DNA of 64,000 bases. Source: Sinorhizobium fredii. Its GTDB lineage: Bacteria; Pseudomonadota; Alphaproteobacteria; Rhizobiales; Rhizobiaceae. Numbering within the stretch: position 1 is the first letter of the stretch; every line of letters starts with the position of its first letter. Where the stretch lies: the NCBI RefSeq assembly GCF_002944405.1, contig NZ_CP024307.1, positions 2,438,501 through 2,502,500 of the forward strand, read 5' to 3'. Below are positions 34,341 through 43,006 of the stretch, piece after piece. The translations under genes were made by a program, and so were the position numbers. The notes below the pieces were generated by a model. The model had not been told where the DNA came from. It did no database searches and was given only the letters and a program-made list of their open reading frames with translations.

Positions 34341-34805
34341 CTATGCGGCCTGGGCCAGCTCGTCGGCAATGACCGTATCGAGGTTGAGGAAGCACACCAT
34401 CGATTTCTCGAGCGCGACGATGCCGCGGCAGAAGGCACGCTGGGCCTCCGGAATGATTTCCGGCGCCGGCTGCAGGTCTTCGCTGCGGATCGTCATCATG
34501 TCCGAAACCTGCTCGACCAGGAGGCCGACGAGCTTGCCGTTGATATCGGTGACGATGATCGCCGAGCGCTCCGAGGGCTCGGTCATCCTCATGCCGAGCC
34601 GGCATGCCATGTCGATGACGGGGATCACCGCGCCGCGCAGGTTGATGAGGCCGAGCACGTAGGGCGGCGTATGCGGCATCGGTGTCACCGGTGCCCAGCC
34701 GCGAATCTCGCGGATCGCCATGATGTCGATGCAGAATTCCTGGTCCCCGAGGTGGAAGGAGACGATTTCGAGATAGGCGCCGGACTGCTTGATTGCGTTG
34801 CTCAT
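34341..34805 (-). CDS. cheW: CheW chemotaxis coupling protein
   Basis: 154 residues, a single CheW domain: FHLGDQEFCIDIMAIREIRGW, then LGLINLRGAVIPVIDM (the typical NLRGxVxPVxD motif) and LVGLLVEQVSDMMTI. It joins chemoreceptors to the CheA kinase at the cytoplasmic receptor tips. It starts 2 bp after the receptor gene stop, so receptor and coupler are made together, apart from any main che operon (none in this window). Confidence 0.93.
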   Translation of the reverse strand: MSNAIKQSGAYLEIVSFHLGDQEFCIDIMAIREIRGWAPVTPMPHTPPYVLGLINLRGAVIPVIDMACRLGMRMTEPSERSAIIVTDINGKLVGLLVEQVSDMMTIRSEDLQPAPEIIPEAQRAFCRGIVALEKSMVCFLNLDTVIADELAQAA

Positions 34806-34807
34806 GA

Positions 34808-36883
34808 TCAGAATTCTTCCCAATTGTCACCGGAGGCCGTGACGGAGGGTACGGCGGCCGATGTGTTGCCGAAAGCGCCCGCCAGCTTGCCCATCAGGGC
34901 CTTGGCGGGAGATGGAGCCGGACGGGTGGATGCCTGGGCAGCTGCCGGCTGATGGAGAGCAACGGGTTTGGCGGCCACTGCCTTGCGTGCACCGGCCTGC
35001 ATGCTCGAGCCTGCCGCGCTAGTCTTGATGGACGGCGCCGCCGCCGGAGCAGCGGCCCGCATCGTCGTTTCGCTGACCTGCCCGTTGCGGAACTGGCTCA
35101 GGAGCTCGCTGAGCTTCTCGGCATCCTGGGCGAGCGTGTGGCTCGCCGCATTGGTCTGTTCGACCATCGCGGCATTCTGCTGCGTCATCTGATCGAGCTG
35201 GCCGACCGCGGTATTTATCTCGTGGAGTCCGGTCGACTGCTCGCGCGCCGCCTGTACGATGGAGCTCATGTGTTCGTTGATGCGTGCGACATTTGTACCG
35301 ATGCGGCCAAGGGCATCGCCGGTCGCCTGAACCAGCTTGACGCCGGTTTCGACCTCGGTACCCGAGCGCGTGACCAGCGCCTTGATGTCCTTCGCAGCAC
35401 CCGCCGCCCGTTGCGCGAGCTCGCGGACCTCCTGAGCCACGACCGCAAAGCCCTTGCCGGCGTCGCCGGCCCGCGCTGCCTCGACGCCGGCATTAAGCGC
35501 CAAGAGGTTCGTCTGGAAGGCGATCTCGTCGATGACGTTGATGATCTTGCCGATCTCGTTGGATGCGCCCTCGATCCGGGCCATGGCGGAGATCGCCTCG
35601 CCGACGATGCGACCCGATTCCTCGGCATTGACGCGCGTCTCGCCGACCATGCGGCTTGCCTCTTCGGCGCGGTCGGTCGCCGTCTTGACGGTGACCGTGA
35701 TCTCTTCGAGAGCCGCCGATGTCTGCTCGAGCGATGCCGCCTGCCTTTCCGTCCGCCGCGCCAGATCGTCGGCGGCACTGCGCATCTGCCGGCCGTTGGC
35801 GTCGATCGAGATCACGTTCTCCTTCACATTGCCAAGAACATGGCTCAGCCGGTCGACCGTGTTGTTGAAGTCACGCCGGAGCGTGTCGAGTCCCTCCTCG
35901 AACGGCTCGCGGATCGATACTGCGAGATTGCCTTCGGCAAGTTGATTGAGCGCCCGGCCGAGAGCGTCCACCGCCGCCTTGATGCGGCCGACCACCTGCT
36001 CGCGCTCGGCAGCCTGGTTTTCGCGGTCCCTTTCCATCTCGTTGCGGCTTGCGGCGGCATGCTGTTCGAGCGAGCGCTTTTCCATTGCTGCGGTCCGGAA
36101 CAGATCGACCGAGCGGGCCATCTCGCCGATTTCGTCGCTGCGGTCCAGGGCGGCGACGGCCGACGTCAGATCGCCGGAGTGGATGCGCTGCATGCTGTCT
36201 CGTAGCCCGAGGATACCCCGGCGAAGCGCGTTCCCGTGGAACCAGATCAACCCCAGCATGCCGGCCATGGCTAGGATGCCCACAAAGGATTGCAATAGGA
36301 GCGCGTCGCTCGAAGCGACGCGCGCTTCCTCGGTACGCGCCGTGGCAAGATGGGCCGCAGCGTCGGTGATTTCAGTCAGGAGGGCATTCATGCGTTCGCC
36401 GCCGCCGTCGATCGCATCGTCCAGGCGGCCGAATTCCTCCGCCGGCGCGCCGTCCTCCACCAGCCTCTTCAAATCTACTTCAATCGCCTGGCGGAGTGCG
36501 GCGAGGTCGGATCCGAAACCCGCGAGCTGCCCGGATTTGCCAAGCAGCCGCGCCAAGGCTTCGAGATCGGGCATCTTCGCGTCGAGCAGGGCGAGCGACT
36601 CCTTGATCTGCGTCGCCCGCTCCGGCTGGATCCTGCCCTCCTCGCGGTCGATGATCGTATCCATCGCAATGAGTACCAGTTCGATACTGGCAAACCGCAT
36701 ATCCTCGGCGGTTTTCATGCCTTTCTCAGCGATGATCGCCTTCTCGAGCGCGGCTTCAGAGCGACTGTTTTGGTAAAAGCCGACCCCAAGCACGCAGCCG
36801 AAACCGAGAAAGGCCGCTGCTGCGAGCGTCGCCAGCCGCTGGCTGACAGAGAGGGTGCGGGTTTCGGAAGGAGACGTGGTCAT
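34808..36883 (-). CDS. Methyl-accepting chemotaxis protein
   Basis: 691 residues. Membrane helices at about 15-37 and 197-220 frame a helical periplasmic domain of about 160 residues. A HAMP domain follows (LRRGILGLRDSMQRIHSGDL), then a second HAMP-like unit (about 295-345) and the signalling tip EIAFQTNLLALNAGVEAARAGDAGKGFAVVA. The C-terminus is a Pro/Ala-rich linker ending NWEEF, a pentapeptide tether for the CheR methyltransferase. The start at 36883 (MTTSPSE) is the first ATG; a TTG seven codons earlier is possible. Ligand unknown. Confidence 0.92.
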   Translation of the reverse strand: MTTSPSETRTLSVSQRLATLAAAAFLGFGCVLGVGFYQNSRSEAALEKAIIAEKGMKTAEDMRFASIELVLIAMDTIIDREEGRIQPERATQIKESLALLDAKMPDLEALARLLGKSGQLAGFGSDLAALRQAIEVDLKRLVEDGAPAEEFGRLDDAIDGGGERMNALLTEITDAAAHLATARTEEARVASSDALLLQSFVGILAMAGMLGLIWFHGNALRRGILGLRDSMQRIHSGDLTSAVAALDRSDEIGEMARSVDLFRTAAMEKRSLEQHAAASRNEMERDRENQAAEREQVVGRIKAAVDALGRALNQLAEGNLAVSIREPFEEGLDTLRRDFNNTVDRLSHVLGNVKENVISIDANGRQMRSAADDLARRTERQAASLEQTSAALEEITVTVKTATDRAEEASRMVGETRVNAEESGRIVGEAISAMARIEGASNEIGKIINVIDEIAFQTNLLALNAGVEAARAGDAGKGFAVVAQEVRELAQRAAGAAKDIKALVTRSGTEVETGVKLVQATGDALGRIGTNVARINEHMSSIVQAAREQSTGLHEINTAVGQLDQMTQQNAAMVEQTNAASHTLAQDAEKLSELLSQFRNGQVSETTMRAAAPAAAPSIKTSAAGSSMQAGARKAVAAKPVALHQPAAAQASTRPAPSPAKALMGKLAGAFGNTSAAVPSVTASGDNWEEF

Positions 36884-37129
36884 TTGACTGGCAGTCCGTG
36901 GCAATGGACCTGCCCGACGCGAGCGCGGTCCTCCGTTGCGATCGATGCGGATAGCCGGGCTCGATCAACCGGATGACCTCATGTCATGTCGAAGTGGTGG
37001 CACTCCTCCGCGTCAGCCGATAGTGTCAAAGAGACCTTAAACAATCGCTAATACACCGTTCCCACTGCCTCGAAGAAGCCGGATGGGACGGCCTCTTTTC
37101 TTGCCGTTTTGTGATGCTATGATCGTCTC

Positions 37130-37288
37130 ATGCGCACGGATACGAACAGATCCCTTTCTCCCCTCGTGCTGACCCTTCTCACCGGGGGGTTCGCGCTAGT
37201 CTGCCTCTTCGCATTCCAGGGCTGGCTCGCCCATGGCGCGGATATTTTCCTCGCGCTCGCCGAAACGGGCGTTTCCTGGTGCTTCTAG
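37130..37288 (+). CDS. Small membrane protein upstream of the Sco1-like gene
   Basis: 52 residues, starting MRTDTNRSLSPLVLTLLTGG and ending ALAETGVSWCF. One hydrophobic segment (about 11-32) with a Gly-Gly pair, short polar ends, and a second weaker segment near 39-46. It lies 144 bp before the Sco1-like gene on the same strand. I do not recognise a family. Coding status rests on its hydrophobic profile and position only; conservation was not tested. Confidence 0.4.
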   Translation: MRTDTNRSLSPLVLTLLTGGFALVCLFAFQGWLAHGADIFLALAETGVSWCF

Positions 37289-37432
37289 GAAAGCGCAAGC
37301 GGAGCAAGTAAGCCCTCAAAACGGGAGCGAAACGCCTGCGGCAATTGGGCCTTTGCGCCGGTTGCGACGAAGCGCTATCAAAGCCTCCATGTTCATCGAC
37401 GGCCGGCAATCGGCCGCAACAGGCCGGTGGCA

Positions 37433-38035
37433 ATGATGAAGTCAATCCGCATCGCCCTTTGGGCAGCCATCCTCGTCATGGTGGCCCTCCTGGGCTGGCT
37501 CACTTACGACATGACCCAGCCGAAACAACAGGCGTCGGCCGGCCCCTTCGGCGTGCCCTTCACGCTGGTGGCCCAGAACGGCCAGCCGATCACCGAGAAG
37601 GCGTTCGCCGGCAAGCCGACCGCCCTCTTCTTCGGCTTCACGCATTGCCCGGAAGTCTGCCCGACCACACTGTTCGAATTGAATGGCTGGCTTGAAAAGG
37701 TCGATCCGGAAGGCAAGAGGCTGCAGGCCTATTTCATCACGGTCGATCCGGAACGCGATACGCCGGAGATCCTCGGCCAGTACGTCTCCAACGTGTCGAA
37801 GCGCATCACCGGCATCTCCGGCCCGCCGGACAAGGTGCTCGAAATGGCCAAAGGCTATCGGGTCTACTTCAAGAAGGTGCCGGTTGACGAAGCGAAGCCT
37901 GATGGCGACTACACCATGGACCACACCGCTTCGGTCTTCCTGATCGATGCCGACGGAAAGTTCAGCGGCACGATCTCCTATGGCGAAAACCCCGAAACCG
38001 CGGTCAAGAAGCTCGAAAACCTCGTAAGGGGTTGA
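37433..38035 (+). CDS. SCO1/SenC-type copper chaperone
   Basis: 200 residues. N-terminal membrane anchor (about 6-24), then a thioredoxin fold with the copper-binding CPEVC (Cys72, Cys76) and the distal His164 in DHTASVFLID. LFFGFTHCPEVCP and VDPERDTPEIL are family hallmarks. It delivers copper to, or keeps reduced, the CuA site of cytochrome c oxidase at the periplasmic face. ATGs occur at 37433 and 37436. No oxidase genes are adjacent. Confidence 0.93.
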   Translation: MMKSIRIALWAAILVMVALLGWLTYDMTQPKQQASAGPFGVPFTLVAQNGQPITEKAFAGKPTALFFGFTHCPEVCPTTLFELNGWLEKVDPEGKRLQAYFITVDPERDTPEILGQYVSNVSKRITGISGPPDKVLEMAKGYRVYFKKVPVDEAKPDGDYTMDHTASVFLIDADGKFSGTISYGENPETAVKKLENLVRG

Positions 38036-38054
38036 GGGCAGTTGCATAGCCTCG

Positions 38055-38084
38055 AAAGCGCCGGTCATCCGGCGCTTTGCGTTT
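38055..38084 (+). terminator. Terminator after the Sco1-like gene
   Basis: AAAGCGCCGG (38055-38064), loop TCAT, CCGGCGCTTT (38069-38078), then GCGTTT. It lies 20 bp after the stop and precedes prmA, so prmA is probably expressed from its own promoter. Confidence 0.75.
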
Positions 38085-38164
38085 ATGCGCCAATCATGTT
38101 AGCGGCGGCCCGCGCGCCCGATCGAAGCGCGCAAAGGCCGTTGGGGCAGCCGAAGGGAAAAACC

Positions 38165-39040
38165 TTGAGCGAGATACGTCTTTTCGTCACCACCACCGAG
38201 AAGCAGGCGGCAGCCGTTCTCGACGTCATCAGCATGATCTTCGAAGACGAGGGTTACGCCGTTGCGACGATGGAAATCGACGAGAAGCGCGACGTCTGGG
38301 AAGCCTCCGTCTACATGATGGCGCACGAAGAGGAGAGCGTCGGATCGCGCCTTGCCGATGCGCTCGCCGCCGAATTCTCTCATCTTCCGATCGAGCGCGA
38401 GGTGCTGCCGGAGATCGACTGGATCGCCAAGTCGCTGGAAGGCCTCGCACCGGTGCGCGCCGGCCGTTTCGTCGTCCACGGCTCGCATGATCGCGACAAG
38501 GTGAAGACCGGCGAGATCGCCATCGAGATCGATGCCGGGCAGGCCTTCGGTACGGGCCATCACGGGACGACCGCTGGCTGCCTGGAAATGCTCGCCTCCG
38601 TGGCCCACTCACGTTGCATTCGCAACGTCCTCGACCTCGGCACCGGAAGCGGCGTGCTGGCGATTGCCGCCTGGAAGCTCCTGCATGTACCGGGGCTCGC
38701 AACCGATATCGATCCGATTGCTACCCGCGTCGCAACCGAGAATGCCCGCCGCAACGGCGTCGTCGCCGGCCTGACCTTCGCGACCGCGCCCGGATTTCAT
38801 TCGACCGCCTTCGGCGCCCATGCCCCCTTCGATCTCATCATTGCCAATATCCTGGCGCGGCCGCTGATGAAGATGGCACCCGAGCTCGTCGCGAATCTTG
38901 CCCCCGGCGGCTCGGTCATCCTTTCCGGCATTCTTGCCGAACAGCGCTGGAAGGTGCTCGCCGCCTATAATGGCCAGCGGCTCAGGCATGTTCGGACGAT
39001 CTGGAGAAACGGCTGGGTGACGATCCACCTGACGAAATAG
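38165..39040 (+). CDS. prmA: Ribosomal protein L11 methyltransferase
   Basis: 291 residues. The N-terminal substrate domain (about 1-115) precedes a class I methyltransferase with motif I LDLGTGSGVLAIAAWKL, GTGHHGTTAGCLEML before it, and FDLIIANILARPLMKMAPEL (motif IV, NILA). It trimethylates L11 residues in the 50S subunit. The start is a TTG at 38165 (SEIRLFVTTTE) preceded by AAGGG; the longer upstream frame overlaps the Sco1 terminator and lacks homology, so the TTG is preferred. Confidence 0.92.
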   Translation: MSEIRLFVTTTEKQAAAVLDVISMIFEDEGYAVATMEIDEKRDVWEASVYMMAHEEESVGSRLADALAAEFSHLPIEREVLPEIDWIAKSLEGLAPVRAGRFVVHGSHDRDKVKTGEIAIEIDAGQAFGTGHHGTTAGCLEMLASVAHSRCIRNVLDLGTGSGVLAIAAWKLLHVPGLATDIDPIATRVATENARRNGVVAGLTFATAPGFHSTAFGAHAPFDLIIANILARPLMKMAPELVANLAPGGSVILSGILAEQRWKVLAAYNGQRLRHVRTIWRNGWVTIHLTK

Positions 39041-39107
39041 GTTTGGCCGTGCAAAGCGCCGCTCCGGGCGGCGCCTCATCTTTCCTGCCGCTCGGCAGCC
39101 CAAAATG

Positions 39108-39144
39108 AAAAGGCCGCCCAATCCTTCATGGAGGGCGGCCTTTT
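39108..39144. terminator. Bidirectional terminator after prmA
   Basis: AAAAGGCCGCCC (39108-39119) pairs with GGGCGGCCTTTT (39133-39144), a 12-bp stem with A and T tracts on both sides. It ends prmA on the plus strand and probably also backs up the minus-strand small RNA. Confidence 0.85.
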
Positions 39145-39146
39145 CG

Positions 39147-39338
39147 AAACAAAGGCGATGCCGGAGCATCGCCCGCTGGCCGGCTTTTGACCGACCATGC
39201 CCGCGAGCTTGAGGAGGAGGAGCGCTCAAGCGGGCTCTACCGTTCCGAAATTGGCCACCTTGAGGGAGGAGGAGAACAGATGACCAATTATCTCGGAACT
39301 GCAGTCTTTTGAACTGCCGGACCTTCGTCCGTGTTCGT
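39147..39338 (-). ncRNA. Predicted anti-Shine-Dalgarno small RNA (alpha-r14/cuckoo-like)
   Basis: On the minus strand three stems follow one another. Stem 1: 39281-39296 with 39245-39257, whose loop shows CCTCCTCCC (complement of 39264-39272). Stem 2: GCCCGC and TTGAG arms (39226-39235 with 39199-39212), whose loop shows CTCCTCCTC (complement of 39211-39222). Stem 3: GGCGATGC-TCCG-GCATCGCC (39173-39154) followed by TTTGTTT. Loop-exposed CCUCCUCCC twice plus a terminator stem is the architecture of the rhizobial alpha-r14/cuckoo RNAs. A TATAAG -10 lies at 39351-39346. 5' end approximate. Confidence 0.7.
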
Positions 39339-39547
39339 TGGCGCTCTTATACCCCATTATTTCAATAGAGAAAGATACACTGGCGCATGGGAGCCATGCG
39401 GGCAGCGCATATGTATGACAAATGGAGTGAGGCGGTGCGCGGTCGTCGCGCATGGCAGAATGTCGCCTCTTTCCCCCGAAGCGCCCTTTCCGCTAACATG
39501 GCACCACCTTCCCTGCGGCTCTCCGCCAAACCCAATTGGAAATTGTC

Positions 39548-41383
39548 ATGTTTCAGTCCTTCGACGTCACCTCCACGCCCCAGTTCGGCAAGGAGCGGGC
39601 CACCGCGCTGCGTGCCGCTTTCGCGCCGCTCGGCATTGACGGCTTCCTCGTGCCGCGTGCCGACGAATTTCAGGGCGAATATGTGCCGGTCTCATCCGAG
39701 CGGCTGTCCTGGCTGACCGGCTTTACCGGATCGGCAGGCGTCGCCCTTGTCACGCAGCGGGAGGCAGTCGTTTTCGTCGACGGACGTTACGTGACCCAAC
39801 TAAAGGAGCAGGTCGACGGCAGCGTCTTTACCGGCGGCGACCTCGTTGGAGAGCCGCCGCATATCTGGCTGGACGTGCATGCGCCGAAGGGGTTCCGTCT
39901 CGGCATCGATCCCTGGCTGCATACCGCGGCGGAGGTCCGCCGGCTCGAAAAGGCGCTTGCGGCAATCGGCGGCGCGCTCGTCTTCCTCGACCACAATCCG
40001 CTCGACCGGCTCTGGACCGACAGGCCCGCGGCTCCCCTCGGCGGCGTGACGATCCAGCCGATCGAGCATGCGGGCCAATTGGCCAAGGACAAGATCGCCG
40101 CGATCGCCGCGACGGTGGAAAAAGCCGAGGCAGCCGCGGTGGTATTGACCGACCCCTCCTCCGTCGCCTGGACGTTCAACATCCGCGGCAGCGACGTACC
40201 GCACACGCCGCATCCGCTGGCCCGCGCCGTCATTCATGCGAACGGTCGCGCCGAGCTCTTTCTCGACAAGCGGAAGACGGGGATCGAACAGGAAGCCTAT
40301 CTGACCCAGCTTGCGGATATGCTGCCGCCCGGCGATTTTGGCGATCGGCTTGCATCGCTCGCCGCGAGCGGCGCCGCGATCATGATCGATCCGGATCTCG
40401 CTCCCTTCGCCATTGGCGAACTGATCCGTTCGAGGGGCGGTGTCATCGTCGAGGCCATCGATCCCGCCCGCCTGCCCCGCGCCCGCAAGAACGCTGCAGA
40501 GATCGCCGGATCGCTGCGCGCGCACCTGCAGGACGGAGCGGCGATGGTCGAATTCCTCGCCTGGCTCGCCGGAACGGAGCCCGGCAGCCTTACGGAAATC
40601 GGCGCGACCAAGAAATTGGAGGCGGTTCGGGCCGCTGTCGGCGAGCGCATGCAGAACCCGCTAAAGGACATTTCCTTCGATACGATTGCCGGCGCCGGCT
40701 CGCACGCCGCGATCATGCACTACCGCGTCACCACCGACACCGACCGGCCGATCGAGGCAGGAACCATGTTCCTGATCGACTCGGGTGCGCAATATATAAA
40801 CGGCACGACCGACATCACCCGCACCGTCGCGATCGGCAGCGTGCCGGAGGAGCAGAAGCGCTTCTTCACCCTGGTGCTGAAAGGCATGATCGCAATCAGC
40901 ACGGCGCGGTTTCCCAAGGGGTCCCGCGGTGTCGATCTCGACCCCCTCGCCCGCATCGCGCTCTGGAAGGCGGGTGCCGACTATGCGCACGGCACCGGCC
41001 ATGGAGTCGGCTCCTACCTCTCGGTTCACGAGGGCCCGCAGCGGATCGCCCGGCTTGCCACCCAGGAACTCCTGCCCGGCATGATCCTTTCCAACGAGCC
41101 CGGCTACTACCGCCCCGGCGCCTTTGGCATTCGCATCGAAAATCTTGTCGTCGTGCGTGAAGCCGCGCAGATCGCAGGCGGCGATCTGCCGATGCTCGGC
41201 TTCGACACGCTGACCTATTGCCCGATCGATCGGCGGCTCGTGCTGCCGGCCCTCTTGAGCGACGAGGAACTTGCCTGGCTGAACGATTATCATGCGGAGA
41301 CGCGGGAGAAGCTGATGCCGCTCATTGCCGGCGAGGAAACGCGCCAGTGGCTGAAGGCCGCAACGGAAGCCGTTTCACGTTGA
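39548..41383 (+). CDS. pepP: Xaa-Pro aminopeptidase (aminopeptidase P), M24B family
   Basis: 611 residues, the long three-domain type as in eukaryotic APP1. The first creatinase domain (about 10-145) opens FAPLGIDGFLVPRADEFQGEYVP, the second follows, and the catalytic pita-bread domain holds the metal ligands: IDSGAQYINGTTDITRT (two Asp), HGTGHGVGSYLSVHEGP (His) and LSNEPGYYRPGAFGIRIENL (two Glu). It removes an N-terminal residue preceding proline. The start at 39548 (MFQSFDVTSTP) fits; four codons upstream is possible. Single gene. Confidence 0.92.
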   Translation: MFQSFDVTSTPQFGKERATALRAAFAPLGIDGFLVPRADEFQGEYVPVSSERLSWLTGFTGSAGVALVTQREAVVFVDGRYVTQLKEQVDGSVFTGGDLVGEPPHIWLDVHAPKGFRLGIDPWLHTAAEVRRLEKALAAIGGALVFLDHNPLDRLWTDRPAAPLGGVTIQPIEHAGQLAKDKIAAIAATVEKAEAAAVVLTDPSSVAWTFNIRGSDVPHTPHPLARAVIHANGRAELFLDKRKTGIEQEAYLTQLADMLPPGDFGDRLASLAASGAAIMIDPDLAPFAIGELIRSRGGVIVEAIDPARLPRARKNAAEIAGSLRAHLQDGAAMVEFLAWLAGTEPGSLTEIGATKKLEAVRAAVGERMQNPLKDISFDTIAGAGSHAAIMHYRVTTDTDRPIEAGTMFLIDSGAQYINGTTDITRTVAIGSVPEEQKRFFTLVLKGMIAISTARFPKGSRGVDLDPLARIALWKAGADYAHGTGHGVGSYLSVHEGPQRIARLATQELLPGMILSNEPGYYRPGAFGIRIENLVVVREAAQIAGGDLPMLGFDTLTYCPIDRRLVLPALLSDEELAWLNDYHAETREKLMPLIAGEETRQWLKAATEAVSR

Positions 41384-41411
41384 GTCAGCTGTGTAGGTGA
41401 GAGGTCGGTAG

Positions 41412-41459
41412 GGAGGCCCGGCGGCGTGGGCTGGGGCTACAGGGGGCAGCCGGGCCTCC
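41412..41459 (+). other. Long hairpin after pepP
   Basis: GGAGGCCCGGC (41412-41422) pairs perfectly with GCCGGGCCTCC (41449-41459) around a 26-base G-rich loop. There is no T-run behind it. It starts 29 bp after the pepP stop. It could end or protect that transcript, or belong to an uncharacterised small RNA; I cannot decide. Confidence 0.4.
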
Positions 41460-41590
41460 GTTGGGAGGTTTGATGTCTCAACCAACAACGCCGTTATATG
41501 CACCCCGGCGCTCGCGTGTAACCCGAGAATTTTACTGGATTGCCGGCAAATCTCCGAATTTTCCGCCTCGGCAAGCCTGGGGCGGAAGCT

Positions 41591-41614
41591 GAAAAGCCGG
41601 AACCAGACCGGCTT
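41591..41614 (-). terminator. Terminator after the small secreted protein gene
   Basis: On the minus strand AAGCCGG (41614-41608), loop, CCGGCTT (41600-41594), then TTC. It begins 6 bp after the stop at 41620. Confidence 0.65.
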
Positions 41615-41619
41615 CTCCC

Positions 41620-41859
41620 TCAGATCCCGAGCATTTTCTTTGCTTCGCCGAGGGCTGCTTCCGAACCGGCATGATCGCCGGACTGGTGCAATTGCTCGCC
41701 CTGCGCGCGCAGCTCCTTGACCTTGGCCATGTCAGCCTCGGAAAGCGAGGCGTTCGGAATGGCGGCGTCGATTGCGGCCATCATTGAAGGGCACTGGTTG
41801 GCGAAGGCGGCCATAGGCGCGAGGGCCAGCATAAGGGCAAACGTGATCCTGGTAATCAT
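41620..41859 (-). CDS. Small periplasmic protein of unknown function
   Basis: 79 residues. Signal peptide MITRITFALMLALAPMAAFA is followed by NQCPSMMAAIDAAIPNA and a helical part (ADMAKVKELRAQGEQLHQSGDHAGSEAALGEAKKML) with the look of a single TPR-like hairpin: Gly-x2-Leu-His-x-Ser-Gly-Asp-His. One Cys after cleavage. The ATG follows GGAGCGAC. It lies 118 bp after azlD on the same strand. Similar small proteins occur in rhizobia; function unknown. Confidence 0.75.
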   Translation of the reverse strand: MITRITFALMLALAPMAAFANQCPSMMAAIDAAIPNASLSEADMAKVKELRAQGEQLHQSGDHAGSEAALGEAKKMLGI

Positions 41860-41977
41860 TGTCGCTCCTCCACGGCCGGAGGGCTCATGCCTCTCCGGCA
41901 TTGGATGAATGATAATCCATGACGGTGCCGGCGCCAATGCACCGTCGCGCAACCAAAAGGATGCTGCGAGCCCACGA

Positions 41978-42286
41978 CTACAGGATCACGTGGCGGATCG
42001 CCATCACCACGACCCAGCCGACGAGCAGCATCCGCAGCGTCGAGAAGCGGAGCCCCGCGGCGAAGGCGACGAACATCGAAGCGGCCACGTCGAAGCCGCC
42101 ATAGACGAAAGCGGGTGCCACGAGCGTCGTCAGCACGGCCGCCGGAACAGCGTTCAGCGCCGCCTCGAGGCGTGGGGGGATGTGCTTCAACTGCGTGATC
42201 AACACATAGCCGCCGACCCGCGTGGCAAACGTGGCGACCGCCGCGGCGATGATCAGGTAGAGCAGGTTGAGGTGCTGGGCATCCAC
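41978..42286 (-). CDS. azlD: AzlD-type branched-chain amino acid exporter subunit
   Basis: 102 residues, three or four membrane helices, with the family pattern TFATRVGGYVLI near the N-terminus and NAVPAAVLTTLVAPA in the middle. AzlD is the small partner of AzlC. It starts 3 bp after the azlC stop. Together they export branched-chain amino acids or analogues (4-azaleucine resistance in Bacillus). Confidence 0.87.
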   Translation of the reverse strand: MDAQHLNLLYLIIAAAVATFATRVGGYVLITQLKHIPPRLEAALNAVPAAVLTTLVAPAFVYGGFDVAASMFVAFAAGLRFSTLRMLLVGWVVVMAIRHVIL

Positions 42287-42289
42287 GGC

Positions 42290-43006
42290 TCAGGCCTCCC
42301 TTTCGATTGCAGCCATTTCCCTTGGCTGCCGATCCTGCGGCAAGCACGCGGCAAGCACTACGCCGACAAGCGCGCCGATGCTCACATGCCAGGGCGAACC
42401 GACGAAGTGCATGGCCGCAACCGAGGCGACCGCGCTCGCCGCGACAACGGGCAGGAAGCGGTCGCGCTTGCGGAAACCGAGAACCAGCCCCAGGAAATAG
42501 ATCGGCAAGAGCACGTCGATGCCGATGACCCTGGGATCGCCGATCAACTGTCCGAAAACAGCGCCCATTGCCGTGGTGATGAGCCAGGGGAAATAGATGA
42601 TCAGGCCGAAGCCGAGATACCAGGAAAAGCTGACCGGAAGCCCGCACTCGGCCCGCCTCTCGCTTTCCGCATATTGGGGATCGATCAGCAGGAAGAAGGC
42701 GAAGAACTTCTGAACCAGCGTGAAGTGGCGGATGTGCCTGGCGATCGAGGCCGAATAGAGCACGTGCCGGAAGTTGACGGCGAAGACCGACAGCACCACC
42801 AGCCAAGGCTGGACATTGTTGCCGAACAGCTCGATGCCGACCATCTGGCTGGCACCGGCATAGACCATGGCGCTCATGAACACCGCATCGGCGATCGTAA
42901 AGCCGTTGTCGACGGCGAGCGCCCCGAACAAGGCGCCGAAAGGCGATGCCGCCATCATGATCGGGAAGCCGCCGCGCAGCCCCTCGCGGAACTCGTCTCT
43001 GTCCAT
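42290..43006 (-). CDS. azlC: AzlC-type branched-chain amino acid exporter
   Basis: 238 residues with about seven membrane helices. Landmarks: GGFPIMMAASPFGALFGALA, MVYAGASQMVGIEL (conserved A-G-A-S-Q) and NFRHVLYSASIA (conserved NxRHxLY). The ATG at 43006 (MDRDEFREGLR) follows AGGAAATCC; a start 14 codons upstream is open but lacks a ribosome site. First gene of azlC-azlD. No regulator of the Lrp type is adjacent. Confidence 0.9.
   Translation of the reverse strand: MDRDEFREGLRGGFPIMMAASPFGALFGALAVDNGFTIADAVFMSAMVYAGASQMVGIELFGNNVQPWLVVLSVFAVNFRHVLYSASIARHIRHFTLVQKFFAFFLLIDPQYAESERRAECGLPVSFSWYLGFGLIIYFPWLITTAMGAVFGQLIGDPRVIGIDVLLPIYFLGLVLGFRKRDRFLPVVAASAVASVAAMHFVGSPWHVSIGALVGVVLAACLPQDRQPREMAAIEREA

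Noticed and set aside
37033..37057. GGAAC-N17-TT before the chemoreceptor gene (minus strand)
   Set aside because: Spacer is one base shorter than the usual 18-19 and the TT lies in a T-run, so the match is easily due to chance.
39280..39312. Ten-codon frame (MTNYLGTAVF) behind a strong GGAGGAGGAG site on the plus strand
   Set aside because: The apparent ribosome site is the complement of the small RNA's anti-SD loop, and the frame falls within the RNA's first stem. A leader peptide is less likely than the RNA.
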